Shown here: one piece after another, positions 18,401 to 26,078 of the stretch
Position numbering within the stretch: position 1 is the stretch's first letter
Layout of the letters: every line of letters begins with the position of its first letter
Position numbers and translations under genes: made by a program
Notes under the pieces: generated by a model
The model's input: the letters and a program-made list of their open reading frames with translations, nothing else
Told to the model about the DNA's origin: nothing
Database searches by the model: none
Assembly: GCA_964516765.1 (NCBI GenBank)
Contig: CAZEWZ010000007.1
Location: 1 to 64,000, forward strand
DNA: 64,000 nt
Source of the DNA: CAZEWZ01 sp964516765
GTDB lineage: Bacteria; Bacteroidota; Bacteroidia; Flavobacteriales; UBA7430
Reading direction: 5' to 3'

Positions 18401-18793
18401 GGAAGTGATTATGGTAATGGTGAATCAATATCTTTTATTGCTGGGTGTGACCAATCTTTGATGTTAGGATGTACTAATATTGAAGCTGCTAATTATAATG
18501 AAGCTGCTATTGTTGAAGACGGTTCTTGTGAATCTGGTATTGGATTTACAGAGCTGGAAAATAAGCTTATTATTTTCCCAAATCCGGCAAAAAATATACT
18601 CTTTGTTCGCAGCGAAGGTTTACTTATTGAGTCACTTTATGTTATGGATCTGTCTGGTAAGAAGTTAATTTCTTTTTTTCCCATTGACGGTCTCCAAGAG
18701 ATTAATTTAATGGGACTTGATGTAGGATCATATCTCATTATTGTACAAACCTTAGATGGACTATCGATTAGAAAAAGTTTAATCATACACTAA
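15443..18793 (+). CDS. Secreted gingipain-like cysteine protease (C25) with type A T9SS tail
   Basis: Signal peptide (residues 1-18, ending AFAQ), C25 propeptide-like region (~20-215), then the C25 catalytic domain. The His-Cys pair is visible: H433 in YTAHCGPAGWSDP and C466 in GNCCQSNTF, matching the spacing around the gingipain catalytic residues. The C-terminal half has Ig-like and jelly-roll-type domains, a short DDGSC-like cysteine module (GCTNIEAANYNEAAIVEDGSC minus one residue each end), and a type A sorting tail (FPNPAKNILFV... to IRKSLIIH). 1116 residues. Exported by T9SS; the peptide bond preference (Arg, Lys or other) cannot be told. The upstream ArsR-type gene may regulate it. Confidence 0.88.
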   Translation: MKKAVFISCMLSINAFAQNTSLQLLENTSRSSQFIFQTGALEFKTSEFQNDYFTLLEMEGMTKSYDIGNPDLPVFTKLIEVPAEGDISIDIFQKNFIEIDLAQVGFPYQVFPSQPSRSKKHLAAEIRLIFNNQTYSVDEFYSQDLISVERIGVMRGKSIARLQIAPLSYNPLTNSILEVEYIQFNLAFENSIQPVKSVYQSPSFETHFSKLANQSYSKSNFSNAPIQMILLADPMFEDALQDFIQWKTRKGIQVIEVYKGQDGVGNTAESMKAYVQSIYENATDDTGAPTYLLIVGDHEQMPSFDEGQHVSDMYYCEFDGDGDYLPEMFYGRFSANSVSELLPQIEKTLQYEQYTMSDPTYLDEMLMVAGVDSYFASTHGNGQINYGTDYYFNSAHDLTTHTFLYPESDTQAAEQAIVDHISEGVGFANYTAHCGPAGWSDPSFEVYDVISLQNEDQYGLFIGNCCQSNTFDGTTCLGEALLRAEKKGAVGYIGATNNTLWDEDFYWGVGNGPISANPTYNESSAAVYDCTFHENEEVEEIWTITQGQMLQAGNWAVSESNADDKYYWEIYMLMGDPTVLTYYGRPSILEVVHSDVLPLGASSLNISTEQYTYVAINQSGVLLDASYSDVSGDVTLSFDPLNNIDPIEIVASKQNKQIYISEVNVIASDAPFIVYSGLSINDGDSGNGLAESGESFNVDVNLHNYGVEPSSSLQFTVNTSNSDVVISSNPISIEDMPGEGDTTIIDAFSIELQGMFQDQDPVSLIFTVSDAEGNEWITYGSFLVNAPFLDVSSHSLNDSDENGFLDFGESAELYLYLNNTGHANSSGGIASISSDFSYLEILDNEVSFDAFAQGQQSILSFPIMLSDDAPPGQSYSINIDIINEEGYSDAYSVTFETSNCPLAAMEVELNLATDWFADEILWQLSNTQGEVIGFADFNSLESQTTYQDLFCIIPNSYLTFTIEDNYGDGLNSEGYTITVCGQTIASGSDYGNGESISFIAGCDQSLMLGCTNIEAANYNEAAIVEDGSCESGIGFTELENKLIIFPNPAKNILFVRSEGLLIESLYVMDLSGKKLISFFPIDGLQEINLMGLDVGSYLIIVQTLDGLSIRKSLIIH

Positions 18794-18801
18794 AATGTTA
18801 T

Positions 18802-18830
18802 AAAAAAGGCTTGCGTTAGGAAGCTTTTTT
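18802..18830. terminator. Terminator after the C25 protease gene
   Basis: A-run, GGCTT, 8-base loop, AAGC and T6: a hairpin with flanking A and T tracts in the gap between two convergent genes, so it can work in both directions. One unpaired G weakens the stem. Confidence 0.6.
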
Positions 18831-18844
18831 AATAGCCTTGGGGA

Positions 18845-19972
18845 CTAAAAGCTCATTTGAAGTCTGGTAAATAAGATTTTATTTATACTTTCTAATTCCT
18901 CACTTAGTTTCATCCACGTACTCTGGCTACTGATTATTAAATCCAGGGAATCAGATACGGAGCAGATGATTTGTGGGTTCAGAAAGACAAAGTCTAATTT
19001 CCCGTCATGAATTACTGCGGCCCCAATTTGCACTAAAGGATGAAGTGGGTAATTAATTTGATACAGAAAATTATATTGAAACGGCATAGGGTTTTTCGCA
19101 GAAATTTTGGGTGAAAAAAGAGTAAATGGACTGAAAGCCTCCACTTGATTCCTATATAAACAACCTATGCTAAGATACAAACCACTCTTAAAACTATAGT
19201 CACTACTGATACTTCCAAGCCAAGAGTATTCTGATGTATTAAAATTTGAGAATGACGCAAATTCTCCTTTAAATCCTGCACCCTTTATTTGTCCAGCCCA
19301 TCCGATACCTAAACTATAGTCGTCAAAATACTTCCCTGCCAGGATTTGAAAATCATAGCTTTTTATATTAAAATTATAGAGTCCAGCCATAATATCTTTG
19401 TTTAAGGCCCACTCAACAGACTCGTTATTTTTTCTAAAATACTCAATTCTCAAGGCATCTGCTCCTGGCCTTTCTATATAGTCGAAGTCAAAAAAGTCAG
19501 TTTGATTGAATAAATCATGAGAGTTCCAGTAATTTTGAATTCCCCAGTTTATTCTTTGTCTTCCATATCGGATTTTCCATTTTCCATTTTCCCATTGTGC
19601 GTATAATCGATCTATTTGATGGTGAATCCCAAGTTTTTTTTCTTGTAAAGAACTGAATTGTAATGATGATGTTTCCAAGCCATCTCTGAAATTAAATAAA
19701 TTTTCTTCCCACTGATAGCCCGAAAATAATCGGTTTCTTACACTAATGTGAGCGCTCAAATGGTCTTCGTGGTAAATATGCCCATTCCATCTAAAATGAA
19801 TTTGTTGATCTCTCCAGTCGGATGGAATAGAAATCAAGTCGCTTAATTCTGGATTATAAAATTGAAAGCTGTTTAAATTGCTAGCGTAGTAGTTATGTTC
19901 GAAAATAGTTTGGGCCTGAAGCCATTGAAATATTGACAAGCATAAAATCAGAATATATTTAAACTGATTCAT
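18845..19972 (-). CDS. Predicted outer-membrane beta-barrel protein of a Lol-like export locus
   Basis: I do not recognise a named family. Starting at the ATG at 19972, the product has a signal peptide (MNQFKYILILCLSIF to LQAQ) and then ~355 residues of alternating polar/aromatic strands with many Tyr, Trp and Gly and an aromatic C-terminal Phe (LQMSF), as in outer-membrane barrels. Motifs such as IRYGRQRINWGIQNYW and IERPGADALRIEYF recall DUF1302-like barrels. Its start overlaps the end of the ABC ATPase gene by 14 bp; an upstream in-frame ATG (19990) would lie before the signal peptide and is less likely. Context says it is the outer-membrane end of the ABC/LolA-like pathway. Confidence 0.75.
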   Translation of the reverse strand: MNQFKYILILCLSIFQWLQAQTIFEHNYYASNLNSFQFYNPELSDLISIPSDWRDQQIHFRWNGHIYHEDHLSAHISVRNRLFSGYQWEENLFNFRDGLETSSLQFSSLQEKKLGIHHQIDRLYAQWENGKWKIRYGRQRINWGIQNYWNSHDLFNQTDFFDFDYIERPGADALRIEYFRKNNESVEWALNKDIMAGLYNFNIKSYDFQILAGKYFDDYSLGIGWAGQIKGAGFKGEFASFSNFNTSEYSWLGSISSDYSFKSGLYLSIGCLYRNQVEAFSPFTLFSPKISAKNPMPFQYNFLYQINYPLHPLVQIGAAVIHDGKLDFVFLNPQIICSVSDSLDLIISSQSTWMKLSEELESINKILFTRLQMSF

Positions 19973-20642
19973 CACTAATGATTTTTCCATCTTCTATTGT
20001 TATAATTCTTTTTGCTTTATCAATAACTCTTTGGTCGTGAGTGGAAAACAAAAAGGTGATATTTTCTTTTTCATTCATTTCTGCCATGATGTCTAGCAAA
20101 GTTGAGGTAGAACTACTGTCTAAGTTGGCAGTAGGCTCATCCGCAAGAATAAATCTAGGTTTTGAGGCTAGGGCTCTGGCGACTGCTACTCTTTGTTGTT
20201 GTCCACCAGACAATTGGTTAGGACGTGATTTTAGTTTTTCAGACAATCCTACTTCAATTAAAAGCTCTTTACTTCTTTTTTTTCGGTCTTTTTCAGGAAT
20301 TCCCTGAAGAAGCATTATGAATTCTACATTTTCTTGGGCCGTAAGTACTGGAATAAGATTATATGCCTGAAAGACAAATCCAATGTTTTTTAGCCGAAAG
20401 TCAATCATGTCATTTTCATTAAGGGAACTAATATCTTTTCCGTCAATTTCTACAATCCCTTCACTTATTGAATCTAATCCACCAATCATATTTAGTAGCG
20501 TTGTTTTCCCAGACCCTGAAGGGCCTACTATTGCTGTAAATTCTCCTTGATGAATACTCAAATCTACTTGCTGAACAGCTCTTACCTCCAAGTCATTATT
20601 TTTGTAAATTTTGCTAAGCTTAGTGGTTTTTATAATTTCCAT
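19959..20642 (-). CDS. ABC transporter ATPase, LolD/MacB type
   Basis: Cytoplasmic ATPase that powers FtsX-type permeases. Walker A GPSGSGKTT at residues 40-48, Q-loop in FVFQAYNLIPVL, signature LSGGQQQRVAVARA from residue 144, Walker B FILADEPTANLDS at 164 onward, and the switch His in LFSTHDQ. 227 residues, the LolD size. It starts one base after the permease stop codon and overlaps the barrel gene, so it belongs to the same operon. LolD-like mechano-transmission is typical of the family; the cargo is unknown. Confidence 0.92.
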   Translation of the reverse strand: MEIIKTTKLSKIYKNNDLEVRAVQQVDLSIHQGEFTAIVGPSGSGKTTLLNMIGGLDSISEGIVEIDGKDISSLNENDMIDFRLKNIGFVFQAYNLIPVLTAQENVEFIMLLQGIPEKDRKKRSKELLIEVGLSEKLKSRPNQLSGGQQQRVAVARALASKPRFILADEPTANLDSSSTSTLLDIMAEMNEKENITFLFSTHDQRVIDKAKRIITIEDGKIISDESV

Positions 20643-20643
20643 A

Positions 20644-21861
20644 TTAAAGAGTTCTAATTGCTTCGGTTGGTTTTAATTTAAGTGCTTTTTTGGAGGGATA
20701 TATTGCTGCTATGAGTGTGAACAGAAAAACCATCAAACCAATAAATAAATAGAATTTTGGCTCAATCACTGGATATATATGGTTGGATAGGCCTACAGAC
20801 TCCAGGCCATCCCCTACAATAGAAAGATCAATACCTGTTTTTGATGTAATGCTAATAGTTAAGAAACCTAATAGCATACCAGTTGGAGCCCCGACTATTG
20901 AGAGAAATAGTGTTTCTATAATAATCAAAGAAAAAACTTTAGATTTATTCATGCCAATGGCCATAAGCATTCCTAATTCTTTTCTTCTTTCAAAAACAGC
21001 CATAAGCATGGTATTGATGATTCCGAAAATAAGTGCCAACATGATAATAATCATAATCAAGAACAGCCAGGTTTCCATTACTTCGTCTGCATATGCAAGT
21101 TCAGGTGAAATAGCTTTCCAATCTTTTATAACATAGCCATCTAATTTACATTCTAAGGCGATTTGAGTTAGATCAACATCTTTTAAGCTAGTACACAAAA
21201 TGGCTACTTGATGATAGCCTGTATTCTTGATAAGACGATGTAAATCTTTATTTTCAACGAATAAATGGCTCTCATCGTATTTACTATATTGGGTTTTGTA
21301 AATCCCACAGATTCGAAAAGCACCTGTAATAATATTGTTTTCATTGTCTTGAAATGTCAAAACTACCTTTGAATTTATACGAACATTCAACTTTTCTGCC
21401 AATGATTCCCCAATGAGCAATGCATTTTTTCTCTTTGTGTCAAAATAAGTCCCTTTTTTAAGGTTATTAATAATGTTACTAACCTCTTTTTCTTGAGTTC
21501 GGTTAACTCCTATAATTTGAACCCCATTACTCTTCACTGGCGAGCTGACCATTCCAAACATCATTGATCGAAGTGCATAAGCCTTTATTTTGTCTTCTTT
21601 ATCAAGAGTTTCAGTCAGAGCATCAATATTATCAAGAACATATTTATTCTCAAAGTCATTATCGTATTCTGGGTGAAGAATCTGAATGTGTGATGTGTAG
21701 TTTTGAATACTACTGAGTGTGCGTTGTTTGTTCAGTCCATAGCAAAAGGCTACAACAAATATTCCTGCCCAGATTCCTAGTACAATAGAACTGATCACAA
21801 TCATTGAACGAAGGGGAGTTCGCCAGATATTTCTCCAAGCAATTTTTATAGTTGTTTTCAT
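20644..21861 (-). CDS. FtsX/LolC-type ABC permease, second of a pair
   Basis: Inner-membrane permease with one N-terminal membrane segment (SMIVISSIVLGIWAGIFVVA, residues ~20-45), a periplasmic MacB_PCD-like domain (~50-260), and three C-terminal segments (near 260-285, 315-340, 370-395) forming the FtsX domain. 405 residues. Pattern FERRKELGMLMAIGMNKSK is the conserved cytoplasmic coupling loop. Its ATG overlaps the previous permease's TAA by one base. Two different permeases with one ATPase gives a LolCDE-like heterodimer. Confidence 0.88.
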   Translation of the reverse strand: MKTTIKIAWRNIWRTPLRSMIVISSIVLGIWAGIFVVAFCYGLNKQRTLSSIQNYTSHIQILHPEYDNDFENKYVLDNIDALTETLDKEDKIKAYALRSMMFGMVSSPVKSNGVQIIGVNRTQEKEVSNIINNLKKGTYFDTKRKNALLIGESLAEKLNVRINSKVVLTFQDNENNIITGAFRICGIYKTQYSKYDESHLFVENKDLHRLIKNTGYHQVAILCTSLKDVDLTQIALECKLDGYVIKDWKAISPELAYADEVMETWLFLIMIIIMLALIFGIINTMLMAVFERRKELGMLMAIGMNKSKVFSLIIIETLFLSIVGAPTGMLLGFLTISITSKTGIDLSIVGDGLESVGLSNHIYPVIEPKFYLFIGLMVFLFTLIAAIYPSKKALKLKPTEAIRTL

Positions 21862-23084
21862 TAAACTTTCATTGCTTTAACTGGTTGAAGTCGCAGAATA
21901 GTTATGATAGGGTAAATACAACATAGCAAGACAATAAACAATACTATACAAGAATGGTTGAAAGCTATATTTATATCTAGAGAGGCGGGAATAATCGGTT
22001 CAAAACCAAAAGCTTCAATCGATTCAGCCGCTTTTTCCTGTAGTCGAATCGGATTTAAATAAAAATAATATCGGACTGGACTTACACCAATTACCCCCAG
22101 AATAACTCCTAATAGTCCCATCATTAGACTCTCTAAGAGTAGGGTAATAATTAGTCTTCCTTTCTTCATCCCAATCGATACCAAAATCCCAAATTCATAC
22201 ATGCGTTCCGCAGTCATCATAACAAGAGTTCCTAATATTCCCAAAGTTATAATCATGTAAAGGATCCCCAGAATAATAATTCCTCCAGCACTGTCGGCCT
22301 GAATAGTTTGAACCAATTCGGGAAGCAGACTTCTCCAGTCTAGAAGCTCGTATTTGTCCAAATTCATTTTTTTGAGTAGTGAGTTTTTAGTTCTACTCAG
22401 TTTCGAAGGCTCATCAATTTGTAGTACGAGTGAAGTAAGCCGTCTAGGAGCATCATAAAGCTCTTGTGCTGCAAGAAGTGGCATGAATATCATTCTGTCG
22501 TTAAGGTTAGGCACGGGGAGTCTAATAATTCCTTGTATACGAAATATTCCATTTGCACTAGCACCATGATAGCCTTGTCCCATTAGAATTAGACTGTCTC
22601 CTACTTCAAGATTGTAATATTCAGCTAATCCTTCACTCAAAAGAATGGCATCGCAAGTGCTCAATGGAAATTCTCCAGCTTGCATTTTAGAACGCAACTT
22701 CATTAGTTGGTCTTCCTTGTAGAAGTCTACCCCCATTACAATCGCACCTTTTGTTAAATTATTGGACACCGTTAATGCGAAGCTTTCTAGTCGCTCATTG
22801 AAATTGCCAATATTTTCCGATGTATTAATCAGGTCTAGAAGTTCAGCATCAAGGACAAAGCTATTATCTATGCTTTGTTCTTTCCAGAATCCATTTTGAT
22901 GCACTTGAAGATAACCGGTATACATGCCTACCATATTTTCAATCATCTTATTATATACTCCAATTTGGAAAGATCTAGCAAATACAGCAAAAAAAACTGC
23001 AAAAAATATTGAGGAAATAGTAATAACACTTCTTCGTTTATTTCTCCAAATATTTCTCCATGCCATAAAAAAGATCATTTTCAT
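21861..23084 (-). CDS. FtsX/LolC-type ABC permease, first of a pair
   Basis: Same layout as its neighbour: N-terminal segment (SVITISSIFFAVFFAVFA), periplasmic domain to about residue 265, then three membrane segments with the coupling loop AERMYEFGILVSIGMKKGR. 407 residues. The two permeases are clearly related but diverged, an old duplication. The ATG overlaps the stop codon of the LolA-like gene by one base. A LolC/LolE-like role of pulling a lipidated or lipid substrate out of the inner membrane is inference from fold and neighbours. Confidence 0.88.
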   Translation of the reverse strand: MKMIFFMAWRNIWRNKRRSVITISSIFFAVFFAVFARSFQIGVYNKMIENMVGMYTGYLQVHQNGFWKEQSIDNSFVLDAELLDLINTSENIGNFNERLESFALTVSNNLTKGAIVMGVDFYKEDQLMKLRSKMQAGEFPLSTCDAILLSEGLAEYYNLEVGDSLILMGQGYHGASANGIFRIQGIIRLPVPNLNDRMIFMPLLAAQELYDAPRRLTSLVLQIDEPSKLSRTKNSLLKKMNLDKYELLDWRSLLPELVQTIQADSAGGIIILGILYMIITLGILGTLVMMTAERMYEFGILVSIGMKKGRLIITLLLESLMMGLLGVILGVIGVSPVRYYFYLNPIRLQEKAAESIEAFGFEPIIPASLDINIAFNHSCIVLFIVLLCCIYPIITILRLQPVKAMKV

Positions 23085-23830
23085 TAGCGAAGTCTTTTCA
23101 TATTTTGTTTGGTAAAAAAGTTCTCTTCAATATCCACATCAAAAGTCAGAGATCTATATTTAAGAATTGTTTTTTGCCCCTCCTCTTCTATTGGTTTCAT
23201 GACTATTATGGAGGGAATAAGTTTATCTCCAAATAATTCGATTTTTGACGCAGTCATTTGGTTAATTAAAAATCCGTCTTCATCATAAAATTCTGAGGAG
23301 AGCTGCAGATAGTCTTCTTTATCAATGAAGGATCGAATTTTTCCCCAGACTACAGGTGCGTCAGGCTTTGGAGTAAGCTCAATACCGAAACAAGGCCTTC
23401 CAAGTAATATTGTATCTCCGATAATTTTATGTGTATAATCCATTAAGATTGAGGACTCCTTGACTAAATCATCATTAGTAAAGTCCGACCCCATCCATGA
23501 TTGCATCATCATTGATGGAGGTAGTTTAATTGTTTTTTCAATTTTTGGCTGCCAATTCCAGATTTCTTTATCTCTTTTCAGGAATACCGAACCTTTATCT
23601 CTGGATGGAGATTCTAGAAGAATGAATGAATATTCTGTTCCCAGAGACCAGACCTTGATATCCATTATTCTGGACCATTTAGGTCTTTTCACTTCGATGC
23701 TTATTTCAGCTATTGTGCTATTTCCTCTGATGTGATCTTCGGAGCGCCTAATAATTTCTGTTGCATCTTGCGCTTGACTTAAAAGTGAAAAAGCTAGAGA
23801 TATTAGGGAAAGTAGTGAAGTATTATTCAT
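23084..23830 (-). CDS. LolA-like outer membrane lipoprotein-sorting protein
   Basis: Periplasmic carrier of the COG2834 (outer membrane lipoprotein-sorting) type. Starting at the ATG at 23830 the signal peptide is MNNTSLLSLISLAFSLLSQAQ; a start 13 codons earlier would put extra residues before it. The mature part (~228 residues) has the half-open beta-barrel pattern: EIIRRSEDHIRGNSTIAEISI, WSLGTEYSFILLESPSRDKG, KEIWNWQP, SWMGSDFTNDDL, and a late FFTKQNMKRL. It begins one base after the Mpo1-like gene stop and ends overlapping the first permease, so carrier and transporter are made together. It is probably not the housekeeping LolA, because of its own barrel partner. Confidence 0.85.
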   Translation of the reverse strand: MNNTSLLSLISLAFSLLSQAQDATEIIRRSEDHIRGNSTIAEISIEVKRPKWSRIMDIKVWSLGTEYSFILLESPSRDKGSVFLKRDKEIWNWQPKIEKTIKLPPSMMMQSWMGSDFTNDDLVKESSILMDYTHKIIGDTILLGRPCFGIELTPKPDAPVVWGKIRSFIDKEDYLQLSSEFYDEDGFLINQMTASKIELFGDKLIPSIIVMKPIEEEGQKTILKYRSLTFDVDIEENFFTKQNMKRLR

Positions 23831-23831
23831 A

Positions 23832-24299
23832 TTAGTATTTGATTCCAAGTTTATTGTATAAGAATGCAATTAACCAAGCAGGTCCAATTAATAAAAATTT
23901 CAGATCCTCGAAAAAAGAAGGTTTTACTCCTTCTATTTGATGCCCAATAAATTGCCCTATCCATGCAAGTACAAAAAGCACTATTGAGATCTCAAGCGTA
24001 TAGTCTGTATTGTTAAGAAAACTAATAGCAATTCCGCACAAAAATGTGAAAAACCCAACACCGACAAACATTGGGAATGATAATTTTAGATAAAAAATCA
24101 TTCCAAATATGACAAATAGGCTAGCGAGGTTTGAAAATTCATAAGGAATTATTGTTTCCAATAAAGTAATATGGATTTGAGAAAGTAACGCTAACAGCGA
24201 AAAGAATATCACAGGCACACAAATCCAATGAATGTGTTTATTTGATTTGTTTTGATGACTTTCGCCGTATTTGTCGAGCCAATCTTGAATGTCGGTCAT
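23832..24299 (-). CDS. Mpo1-like (DUF962) membrane protein
   Basis: A 155-residue membrane protein with four predicted segments. The DUF962 signature is visible: LDKYGESHQNKSNKHIHWICVP near the N-terminus and FIGHQIEGVKPSFFED near the C-terminus, which supply the conserved His residues. The yeast member Mpo1 is an iron-dependent dioxygenase acting on 2-hydroxy fatty acids; bacterial members are mostly uncharacterised. It is immediately upstream of, and nearly touching, the LolA-like gene, suggesting a lipid-related step in that pathway (inference). Confidence 0.82.
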   Translation of the reverse strand: MTDIQDWLDKYGESHQNKSNKHIHWICVPVIFFSLLALLSQIHITLLETIIPYEFSNLASLFVIFGMIFYLKLSFPMFVGVGFFTFLCGIAISFLNNTDYTLEISIVLFVLAWIGQFIGHQIEGVKPSFFEDLKFLLIGPAWLIAFLYNKLGIKY

Positions 24300-24341
24300 A
24301 AGTTGATGGTAAATATTTTGGAAAAAGGCTGATGACGAAAT

Positions 24342-24854
24342 TTATGATACTCTGAAGTTGAAAGTAAATTCACTCAAATCTTCATTAGCTTTGATTATTT
24401 TTTCTTTCAGAGATTCTTTATAAACAAGTAGCTTTTCCATCACCTCTTTATCTCCTGTAGCAATCATTTGAACAGCTAAAATAGCTGCATTTAAAGAGGC
24501 GTCTAATCCAACCGTTGCTACAGGTATTCCGGGAGGCATCTGAAGAATAGACAAAATAGAATCCCAGCCGTCAATGGAAATTGAAGACCTACAAGGTACG
24601 CCAATAATTGGGAGCGGTGTAAATGCGGCCATTACTCCTGGAAGATGAGCTGCACCTCCTGCTCCGGCGATAATTACTTTAACTCCTTCCTTAGATGCTT
24701 TTGAGGCGTAGGCTTCTACTTGTTTTGGGGTCCTATGTGCCGAAAGCGCATTAACCTCGAAGGGGATTTCCATGTCATTTAAAAACTTCGCGGCCTTTTG
24801 CATTACGGGCCAATCTGAAGTACTTCCCATAATAATACTTACCATTGCTTTCAT
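24342..24854 (-). CDS. purE: N5-carboxyaminoimidazole ribonucleotide mutase
   Basis: Rearranges N5-CAIR to CAIR in de novo purine synthesis. The start at 24854 gives MKAMVSIIMGSTSDWPVM, the family N-terminus with the GSxSD phosphate-binding motif; an upstream ATG at 24890 adds a non-conserved stretch and lies beyond the probable promoter box. SAHRTP and GGAAHLPGVMA are catalytic-site signatures of class I PurE. About 170 residues. The partner purK is not in the window. Divergent from hpt, so de novo and salvage purine genes share a regulatory gap. Confidence 0.95.
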   Translation of the reverse strand: MKAMVSIIMGSTSDWPVMQKAAKFLNDMEIPFEVNALSAHRTPKQVEAYASKASKEGVKVIIAGAGGAAHLPGVMAAFTPLPIIGVPCRSSISIDGWDSILSILQMPPGIPVATVGLDASLNAAILAVQMIATGDKEVMEKLLVYKESLKEKIIKANEDLSEFTFNFRVS

Positions 24855-24868
24855 AGTTATCTTTTTTA

Positions 24869-24876
24869 CAAAAGTA
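24869..24876 (-). promoter_or_regulatory. -7 box for purE (TACTTTTG on the minus strand)
   Basis: Exact TAnnTTTG match on the - strand, 15 bp upstream of the ATG at 24854. Its position argues against the longer purE start at 24890. Confidence 0.55.
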
Positions 24877-24949
24877 ATGAATTGAACCAATTCAAAAAAA
24901 AGTATGTTTTTATTATTTTTCCTGTGTAAAGTAATTATTTAATAAAATG

Positions 24950-24957
24950 TATTTTTG
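24950..24957 (+). promoter_or_regulatory. -7 box almost touching the hpt start (TATTTTTG)
   Basis: Exact TAnnTTTG match ending 5 bp before the hpt ATG. If used, transcription would begin at or within a base or two of the start codon, giving a leaderless message. Confidence 0.45.
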
Positions 24958-24962
24958 TTTAT

Positions 24963-25493
24963 ATGAAGAAGCAAAAAGTTTACGATAAAAACTTCGAAAT
25001 ATATCTAGAGAAACATCTTATTAAAGAGCGTGTCTCTACATTATCTAAAGAAGTTCATCACTTTATGAAGGGTCGAATACCTCACTTTATTGCCGTGCTA
25101 GATGGATCTTTTGTTTTTGCATCGGATTTACTACGAGCGTATCCTTCTCCCTGTAAAATTTCTTTTGTAAAATTGAAATCCTACCAGGGTTTAAGTAGCT
25201 CAGGAGAAGTACATGAGTTAATTGGTTTAAATGAGATTCCCGAAAAGGAGTGTCTTATTATTTTGGAGGATATTGTAGATACGGGTGCAACTTTAAACAA
25301 AATAGACAAAATTTTCAAAAAAAAGGAATGGTATATTGCGACTTTATTTTTTAAACCTAAAGCGTATAGCAGTAGTCGTCATATTGACTTTGTAGGATTT
25401 GAAATACCCAATGATTTCATAGTTGGTTATGGCCTTGATTATAATGGTTTTGGACGGAATTTAAAAAATGTTTATCAATTGGCGAAAGCCTAA
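24963..25493 (+). CDS. hpt: Hypoxanthine phosphoribosyltransferase
   Basis: Purine salvage: converts hypoxanthine (and usually guanine) plus PRPP to the nucleotide. The PRPP-binding motif IILEDIVDTGATL lies near residue 100 and VLDGSFVFASDL matches the flexible-loop region upstream. 176 residues, normal. First gene of a + strand run hpt-adk-obgE, a Bacteroidota-type order; adk follows by 9 bp. Confidence 0.94.
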   Translation: MKKQKVYDKNFEIYLEKHLIKERVSTLSKEVHHFMKGRIPHFIAVLDGSFVFASDLLRAYPSPCKISFVKLKSYQGLSSSGEVHELIGLNEIPEKECLIILEDIVDTGATLNKIDKIFKKKEWYIATLFFKPKAYSSSRHIDFVGFEIPNDFIVGYGLDYNGFGRNLKNVYQLAKA

Positions 25494-25502
25494 ATTAAAA
25501 GT

Positions 25503-26078
25503 ATGTTAAATTTAGTTTTATTTGGACCTCCCGGGGCGGGTAAAGGAACTCAATCAGCTCGTTTAATAGAAGCTTACAAACTTGTACATCTTTCCACCGG
25601 AGATATTTTTCGTTTTAATATCAAAGGAAGAACAGAATTGGGCCTTATGGCAAAATTATATATCGACAAAGGTGCATTGGTTCCTGACGAAGTAACCATT
25701 GCTATGTTGGAATCTGAAGTGAATAAAAACCCTCAGGCTAAAGGCTTTATTTTTGATGGTTTTCCTCGAACTAATGCACAAGCTAAATCTTTAGATGCAT
25801 TTTTAATTAGTAAGGGAACATCTATTGACGCAATGTTGGCTCTGGAGGTAGAAGAAGAAGAATTAATTTCTAGATTACTTGAAAGGGGTAAGTCAAGTGG
25901 AAGGGCAGATGATCAAGATGCCTCAGTTATTAAAAATCGCATTAATGTGTATGAGAAAGAGACTGCTATTTTGAAGGATTATTATGCTGCTCAAAATAAA
26001 TTTATTGGAGTTCAAGGTGTGGGATCTATTCAAACTATCACCGAAAGTCTTATTAATGCAATTGATTCTCTAAACTAG
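25503..26078 (+). CDS. adk: Adenylate kinase
   Basis: Interconverts ATP + AMP and 2 ADP. P-loop FGPPGAGKGTQ at residues 7-17, STGDIFR, FDGFPRTNAQA and RADDQDASVIKNR are the usual landmarks. At 191 residues it is the short form with a small lid (RGKSSGRADD) and no zinc-binding cysteines. Its TAG stop overlaps the GTG start of obgE by one base. Confidence 0.96.
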   Translation: MLNLVLFGPPGAGKGTQSARLIEAYKLVHLSTGDIFRFNIKGRTELGLMAKLYIDKGALVPDEVTIAMLESEVNKNPQAKGFIFDGFPRTNAQAKSLDAFLISKGTSIDAMLALEVEEEELISRLLERGKSSGRADDQDASVIKNRINVYEKETAILKDYYAAQNKFIGVQGVGSIQTITESLINAIDSLN

